Part shown: piece by piece, positions 58,237 through 64,000 of the stretch
How positions within the stretch are numbered: the first letter of the stretch is position 1
Layout of the letters: the number at the start of each line of letters is the position of its first letter
DNA from: Erythrobacter sp.
Lineage (GTDB): Bacteria > Pseudomonadota > Alphaproteobacteria > Sphingomonadales > Sphingomonadaceae
Reading direction: 5' to 3'
NCBI GenBank assembly: GCA_023653115.1
Contig: JAMNXO010000003.1
Span: 62,001 to 126,000 of the forward strand
DNA: 64,000 bases
The notes under the pieces: generated by a model
Seen by the model: only the letters and a program-made list of their open reading frames with translations
The model's database searches: none
Told to the model about the DNA's origin: nothing
Program-made: the position numbers and the translations under genes

Positions 58237-60666
58237 TTGCGCTTGTCCGGCTCGGCCCCCGCTGCCTCGCCCATCAGGTCGCGGCTGACGCGGTCCATGC
58301 TGGCCTCGTCCTTGAAGGCTTCGATCCGGCTCGGGATGATCCGGCGCGGATAGTGGTTGTTCTCAAGGTCGGCATCGCCGGTTTCCCAATCGGGATCGAC
58401 CACCACCTGCACCAGTTCCTTGCCCTTGGGGAACACCAGCAGCTTGGCCACATCGCGCGCGTTGCGGCGCCAGATTTCAGCCGGGATGTTCATCTTCTGG
58501 GTGGAGCCATCCTTGAAGGTGAGGCCGAGGATCACCGGCATCACCAGCCCGCCCTTGTTGCTGAAGTTGAGGACGTAGTAATTCGCGTCCTCCTTCACCG
58601 CGCGGTCGAACACCTGGCGCTCCCACGGGTCCAGTCCCTCAAGGAAGCTGGTATAGCCCTTGCGATCCTTGGGGGTGACGGTGAACTGGTCATTGGTGTC
58701 GTAGAAATCGCGCACGCCGGGGTTTTCCAGCACCCAGATCGGCAGGCCCTGCGCCTTGTTAAGGCCGATGCCGACCAGATCGGGCTCGGCCTCCTTCTCG
58801 GCGCGGCGGCGCGGCAGATCAATGTCGGGATCCTTGGTGTCGACCTTCAGGCGGTAGATCGAGTCGAGCGAAATATCGACATGATCGGTGGAGTAGAACC
58901 ACCCGCGCCAGAACCAGTCGAGATCGGTGCCCGACGCTTCCTCCATGGTGCGGAAGAAATCGGCCGGGGTGGGCCGCTTGAACTTCCAGCGGCGGGCATA
59001 TTCCTTCAGCGCGAAATCGAACCGCTCGCGCCCGATGATGGTGTCGCGCAGCAGGTGATAGGCGGCCGACGGCTTGCCATAGGCGTTGGAGCCCAGGTTG
59101 GTGACCGAATCCGACTGGGTCATGATCGGCTCCTGCTGGTTCGAGACCATGTAGCTCACCAGATCACGCGGCACGCTGCGGGTCCACGGCATATTCGGAT
59201 CCCATTCGAAGCCCGCGACCGAATCGAGGAAGGAGTTGAGCCCTTCATCCATCCAGGTCCACTGGCGCTCGTCCGAGTTCACCGTCATCGGGAAGTAGAT
59301 GTGCCCGATCTCGTGGATCACCACGCCGACCAGGAACATCTTTTCGGCCAGCGAATAGGTGCGCGTGCCGTCCTTGTTCAAGGTGGTGCGCGGGCCGTTG
59401 AAGGTGATCATCGGATATTCCATCCCGCCGACCGGCCCGTTGACGGACTGCGCGGTGGGATAGGGATAATCGAAGCTGAAGCGCGAATAGACCTTCAGCG
59501 TGTGGACCACGGCGGCGGTGGAATACTTCTTCCAAAGGTCGCCGCCTTCCTTGGGCCAGAAGCTCATGGCGAGCACGGTTTCGTTCTCAGCGCCGGGCTG
59601 CTTCACCCCTTGCGCGTCCCACATGAACTTGCGGCTGGAAGCCCAGGCGAAATCGCGCACATTGGTGGCGGCGAACTTCCAGGTCTTGGTGCCCTTGGGG
59701 TTGCCGGCTTCGGCAGCGGCGGCTTCCTGCGGGGTGACGATGAACATCGGTGCGGCGGCATCCTTGGCCGTCTCCAGCCGCTGACGCTGGGCGGCGGTGA
59801 GCACGGCGTCAGGGTTCTGGATCGTGCCGGTCGCAGCGATGATGTGGTCCGACGGCACCGTCAGATCGACCTCGTAATCGCCGAATTCGAGCGTGAATTC
59901 GCCGCGGCCAAGGAACTCCTTGTTGTGCCAGCCTTCGTAGTCCGAATAGACCACCATGCGCGGGAACCACTGGGCGAGCAGGAAGATATCGTTGCCGCCC
60001 TTGCGCGGATCATCGGGGAAGTGCTCGTAGCCCGAACGCGCGTTGATCGCGTCTTCCTCGACAATGTTGAACGCCCATTCGATCGCGAATTCGGTGGTCT
60101 CGCCCGGCGCGAGCGGCGCGGGCAGATCGACCCGCATCAGCGTGCCGACGATGGTGTGCGGCAGGGCCGCGCCGTCCATCAGCGTCACTGCGCTGATATC
60201 ATAGCCATACTCGTTATCGGCCATCGCCTGCTGGCGGCGCAGTTCGTCCATCGACAGCTTGGTCGGCTCGGAGGCCGAACCGAGGCTCACCTTCGGCCCG
60301 CGCCGGCCAGGGCCGCCGAACGCATCGGTCAGCTCGGCCATCGAATCGCGCTTGAAGATGTTCTGATCGAGCTGGAGCCACAGCCACGGCAGCGCGTCGG
60401 GCGAATTGTTGGTGTAGCGGATTGTCGCCTTCGCAGTCAGGCGGCGCTTGGTCTCGTCGAGCGTGGCGGTGATCTTGTAATCGACTTTCTGCTGCCAGTA
60501 TTCGTGGCCCGGCGCGCCGCTCGCATTGCGGGTGGTGCTGGGATCGGGCAGCACTTCATCAAGCTGGCGGAACTTGTCTTCAAAGCTCCCCTTGGTCTGC
60601 TGCACGCCCTGGGCAGAGGCGGGGATTGGCAAGCAGCAGCGCGGCGACAAACAGCAGGAAACGCAA
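58233..60666 (-). CDS. M1 family metallopeptidase (apparent +1 nt frameshift in the signal peptide)
   Basis: VVIHEIGHIYFPMTVNSDERQWTWMDEGLNSFLDS (HExxH-like); signal peptide LRFLLFVAALLLANP is in another frame from ASAQGVQQTKG..., split at GGGG 60621-60624. Confidence 0.85.
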
Positions 60667-60783
60667 GGGCGCTCTCCGGAAAGGGGGGATGTGACAGGTT
60701 GATGAACCTTGGTCACAGCCCAAAAGTTCCGGCCGCGCAAGGCGGAAATTGTCTTTGGCCCGTGCTCCGCCTATCGCCGCGCG

Positions 60784-60969
60784 ATGACCGAGCCCGACTG
60801 GCACGCCCTGCACGAAGCCGCCTGCGCCCGCGGGCAAGCGACCTATCGCGATCCCGAGACCGGCTACACCGTGTTCACGCGCGTCGCGCACCTGAAGCGC
60901 GGCAAGTGCTGCGGATCGGCCTGCCGCCACTGCCCCTATGGTCACGAAGCTGTCCTGCCGCTGCGCTGA
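60784..60969 (+). CDS. DUF5522-like small Cys-rich protein
   Basis: YTVFTRVAHLKRGKCCGSACRHCPYGH. Confidence 0.8.
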   Translation: MTEPDWHALHEAACARGQATYRDPETGYTVFTRVAHLKRGKCCGSACRHCPYGHEAVLPLR

Positions 60970-61024
60970 GACTTGCCAAGCTGCAAACCTGCGGGAATAG
61001 GCGTTTGCCCAAGGAGACCCGCCC

Positions 61025-62137
61025 ATGAAGACCCGCGCCGCCGTTGCCTTTGCCGCCAAACAACCGCTCGAAATTGTCGAGCTTGATCTCGAAGGCCCCA
61101 AGGCCGGTGAAGTGCTGGTCGAAATCATGGCGACCGGCATCTGCCACACCGATGCCTACACGCTCGACGGGTTCGACAGCGAGGGCATCTTTCCCTCTGT
61201 GCTCGGCCACGAGGGCGCAGGCATCGTGCGCGAAGTGGGCGCGGGCGTGACGAGCGTGAAGCCCGGCGATCACGTGATCCCGCTCTACACCCCCGAATGC
61301 CGCCAGTGTAAGTCGTGCCTTTCGGGCAAGACCAACCTGTGCACCGCGATCCGCGCCACGCAGGGCAAGGGCCTGATGCCCGACGGCACCACGCGCTTCA
61401 GCTACAAGGGCCAGCCAATCTTCCACTACATGGGCTGCTCGACCTTCTCGAACTTCACCGTCCTGCCCGAAATCGCGGTCGCCAAGATCCGTGAGGACGC
61501 GCCGTTCCAGTCCGCCTGCTATATCGGCTGCGGGGTGACCACCGGGGTCGGCGCGGTCACCAACACCGCCAAGGTGCAGGTGGGCGACAATGTCGTGGTG
61601 TTCGGCCTCGGCGGGATTGGCCTCAACGTCATTCAGGGCGCGCGGCTGGCCGGCGCGAACCTCATCATCGGCGTCGACATCAATCCGGCGCGCGAGGAAT
61701 GGGGCAAGCGCTTCGGCATGACCCACTTCCTCAACTCCAAGGGCCTGAGCCGCGAGGAGACGGTCGCCAAGATCGTCGAAATGACCGACGGGGGCGCGGA
61801 TTACACCTTCGATGCCACCGGCAACACCGAGGTGATGCGCACCGCGCTGGAGGCCTGCCACCGCGGCTGGGGCACCTCGATCATCATCGGCGTGGCCGAA
61901 GCGGGTAAGGAAATCGCCACCCGCCCGTTCCAGCTGGTGACGGGGCGCAACTGGCGCGGCACGGCCTTCGGCGGGGCCAAGGGCCGTACCGATGTGCCCA
62001 AGATCGTCGATATGTACATGACCGGCAAGATCGAGATTGATCCGATGATCACCCACGTGATGGGTCTGGAAGAGATCAACACCGCTTTCAATCTGATGCA
62101 CGAAGGCAAGTCGATCCGTTCCGTCGTGGTGTTCTGA
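61025..62137 (+). CDS. S-(hydroxymethyl)glutathione dehydrogenase / class III alcohol dehydrogenase
   Basis: [85 protein letters not shown]. Confidence 0.96.
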   Translation: MKTRAAVAFAAKQPLEIVELDLEGPKAGEVLVEIMATGICHTDAYTLDGFDSEGIFPSVLGHEGAGIVREVGAGVTSVKPGDHVIPLYTPECRQCKSCLSGKTNLCTAIRATQGKGLMPDGTTRFSYKGQPIFHYMGCSTFSNFTVLPEIAVAKIREDAPFQSACYIGCGVTTGVGAVTNTAKVQVGDNVVVFGLGGIGLNVIQGARLAGANLIIGVDINPAREEWGKRFGMTHFLNSKGLSREETVAKIVEMTDGGADYTFDATGNTEVMRTALEACHRGWGTSIIIGVAEAGKEIATRPFQLVTGRNWRGTAFGGAKGRTDVPKIVDMYMTGKIEIDPMITHVMGLEEINTAFNLMHEGKSIRSVVVF

Positions 62138-62224
62138 CCTTGCGCTCGCCGGTGGTTAACCGGCTGGTTACGCCGCAGGGCTAGGGGTTAGCCGCGCGCA
62201 AGCCGCGTGCGTCCAAGGTTAGCC

Positions 62225-63325
62225 ATGTACCACAGCAGGATTGCAGCCGGCACGCCGACTGTCACAGCGATAGCGGGCTTCCCGCCCGAGATTGACGCGC
62301 TGGCGCAAGGCAACCTTGCGGGCCACGGCTTCCTGCGTGCGGCATGGTATCACGGCGCGGGCGAGGCGGCTGGCTGCACGCTGATCGTCCGGCGCGGCGC
62401 GGGCGACATGGGCGGCGCGCCGATCGCGGCGATCCCGACTGTCGGCTTCGGCCCGGCGCTGCTCCGCGCCCGCAAGGTTTCGGGCAGTTACTGGCCATTC
62501 CGCGCCCCCTTGCTGGCCCCCGATTGCAGCGCGCAAGAATTGGCCGAAGCGCTGCGCCATCCCGCCGCGGCGCGCAGCCTTGGCCCGCTTTGGCGGATCG
62601 GCCCGACGCGGCTTGATGACCCGGTCACCCTGCGCTTTGTCGAAGCGGCCCGTCTGGCGCGCTGGACAGTCTTGTCGCGTCCGGCCGGCACCAGCTGGGT
62701 GATCGATCTCGATCCTGCCGCGCCCAAGGGCAACACCCGCAGTTCGGTCGCGCGAAAGCTGCGTGCCGGATGGCGCAAGCTGGAGGCGCTGGGCACCCCG
62801 CACTGGCGCTATGTGCGCGGCGCACAGTGGAACGCGGACGTGCTGGCCGATCTTGCCCGGATCGAGGCCGACAGCTGGATCGCGCGCACCACCGATGGCA
62901 GCGGGGCAAAATTTCTTACCCCGCAAAAGCGCGCCCAATGGCTGGCCATGATCGCCGATCCGGTGCTGGCGCAAAGCCTGTCGGCAACGCTGCTGATGCT
63001 GGACGAACGGCCGATCGGCTTCAGCTTCGATTGCGACGATGGCCCAATCCGGTACGCGATCGCCGGAACCCATGTCGAGGATCTGAAGCACTGCTATATC
63101 GGCAAACATATCAATTACCGGGCAATGGATGATGCAACGGCAAATGGCCTGCGGCTGATGGATCTGGGCTCGGGGGACACTGGCTACAAGCGCGAAATGG
63201 GCGCGACGGCGGGCTATGCGCTGGCCGATCTGCTGTTCGTGCGCAATCCGCTTGCGGCGCGGGTGCTGGCGCGGATCTGGGGCGGGGCGCCGCCGCTGCC
63301 GCCGCAGGGTGCCGCGCATGGCTGA
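62225..63325 (+). CDS. GNAT/FemAB-like acetyltransferase-fold protein
   Basis: IDLDPAAPKGNTRSSVARKLRAGWRKLEALG; LLMLDERPIGFSFDCDDGPIRYAIAGTHVEDLKHCYIGKHINYRAMDDA. Confidence 0.75.
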   Translation: MYHSRIAAGTPTVTAIAGFPPEIDALAQGNLAGHGFLRAAWYHGAGEAAGCTLIVRRGAGDMGGAPIAAIPTVGFGPALLRARKVSGSYWPFRAPLLAPDCSAQELAEALRHPAAARSLGPLWRIGPTRLDDPVTLRFVEAARLARWTVLSRPAGTSWVIDLDPAAPKGNTRSSVARKLRAGWRKLEALGTPHWRYVRGAQWNADVLADLARIEADSWIARTTDGSGAKFLTPQKRAQWLAMIADPVLAQSLSATLLMLDERPIGFSFDCDDGPIRYAIAGTHVEDLKHCYIGKHINYRAMDDATANGLRLMDLGSGDTGYKREMGATAGYALADLLFVRNPLAARVLARIWGGAPPLPPQGAAHG

Positions 63326-64000
63326 GGCCGACCGGCTTTCTCCCGCTGTCTCGCTCGCCGCGCAGGTCCGCACGGCGGTGCTGTGGCGCTCGGGCAGCCA
63401 GGTGTTCACGCAGATCGTGTCCTGGTGTTCCACGCTGATCGTGATCCGCCTGCTGGCGCCGCAGGATTACGGCCTGTTCGCGATGGCGCAGGTGATGCTG
63501 GTGCTGCTGAGCACGATGAACGGCTGGGGCCTCGCCTCGGCACTGATCCGCGAGGAGCACGTCAGCGAAGAACGCCTGCGCCAGACGCTGGGGATGCTGA
63601 TCCTGCTCAATGCCGGCTTGGCGCTGGCGCAGTTCCTTGCCGCGCCGCTGGTCGCCATGTGGTTCGATCAGCCGCAGGTGGCAGAGCTGCTGCGGGTGCA
63701 ATCGCTGCTCTATCTCGGCGTGCCGTTCTGCGCGCTGCCGCACGCGATGCTCAGCCGCAAAATGGATTTCCGCCGCCCCGCGCAGGTGCGCCTCGCTGCC
63801 GCGCTGGCGGGCGCGAGTGTGGCGCTCACCGGCGCGTTTTCGGGCTGGGGCGTGTGGACGCTGGTTGCCGCGCCCATGGCGATGCTGCTGACCGAGGCGA
63901 CCGGCATGACCCTTGCCGCGCGCGCGCCGATCCGCCCGAGCTTCCGCTTTGCCGGCGCCGGCCATATCGCAGGCTTCGGCGGAGTGATGACGGCGACCCA
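63317..64000 (+). CDS. Oligosaccharide flippase / polysaccharide export membrane protein (truncated by window end)
   Basis: Translated directly: MAEADRLSPAVSLAAQVRTAVLWRSGSQVFTQIVSWCSTLIVIRLLAPQDYGLFAMAQVMLVLLSTMNGWGLASALIREE; start overlaps the previous stop. Confidence 0.85.

Noticed and set aside
1-64000. CRISPR arrays, prophage, insertion sequences, toxin-antitoxin or BGC signatures
   Set aside because: No regularly spaced repeats, transposase, integrase, phage structural genes or cognate gene pairs were recognised in the window.

Overview
64 kb of high-GC alphaproteobacterial chromosome, probably Sphingomonadales/Erythrobacteraceae-like (judged from gene content, not from a search). It is gene-dense and mostly housekeeping: aat, NDUFA12-like, recX, manC-manA, tonB, a large TonB-dependent receptor, CNT transporter, queuosine-precursor transporter, folK, aguB-like, msrA, msrB, RsmB-like, P450, hemH, mrp, hflK-hflC, degP-like, PBP1A, metX-metW, hisC, tyrosine-pathway dehydrogenase, ftsE-ftsX, M1 peptidase, class III ADH, and the start of an export/polysaccharide region. 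There are three tRNAs (Trp-CCA, Lys-TTT, Leu-GAG). No IS element, prophage or CRISPR array was seen. The most interesting signals are non-coding. (1) A ~90-nt intergenic repeat occurs in four copies (~1954, 2108, 27121, 45104); its hairpins have conserved loops and covarying stems, and two copies abut the 3' end of a tRNA or CDS. (2) A second 3'-end repeat family starts TTTGTT and ends ACCACCCGCC (manA/phytochrome junction and metW); at one locus it forms a perfect 32-bp-arm hairpin. (3) Three tandem 19-bp palindromes, CGTCAAT-N5-ATTGACG, lie directly in front of a small HTH gene. (4) An extended TGT-N12-ACA palindrome (PpsR/CrtJ type) lies upstream of a heme oxygenase-bacteriophytochrome operon. 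(5) A 1-nt frameshift at a CCCC run splits the signal peptide of an M1 peptidase. No clearly new multi-gene protein system was found.
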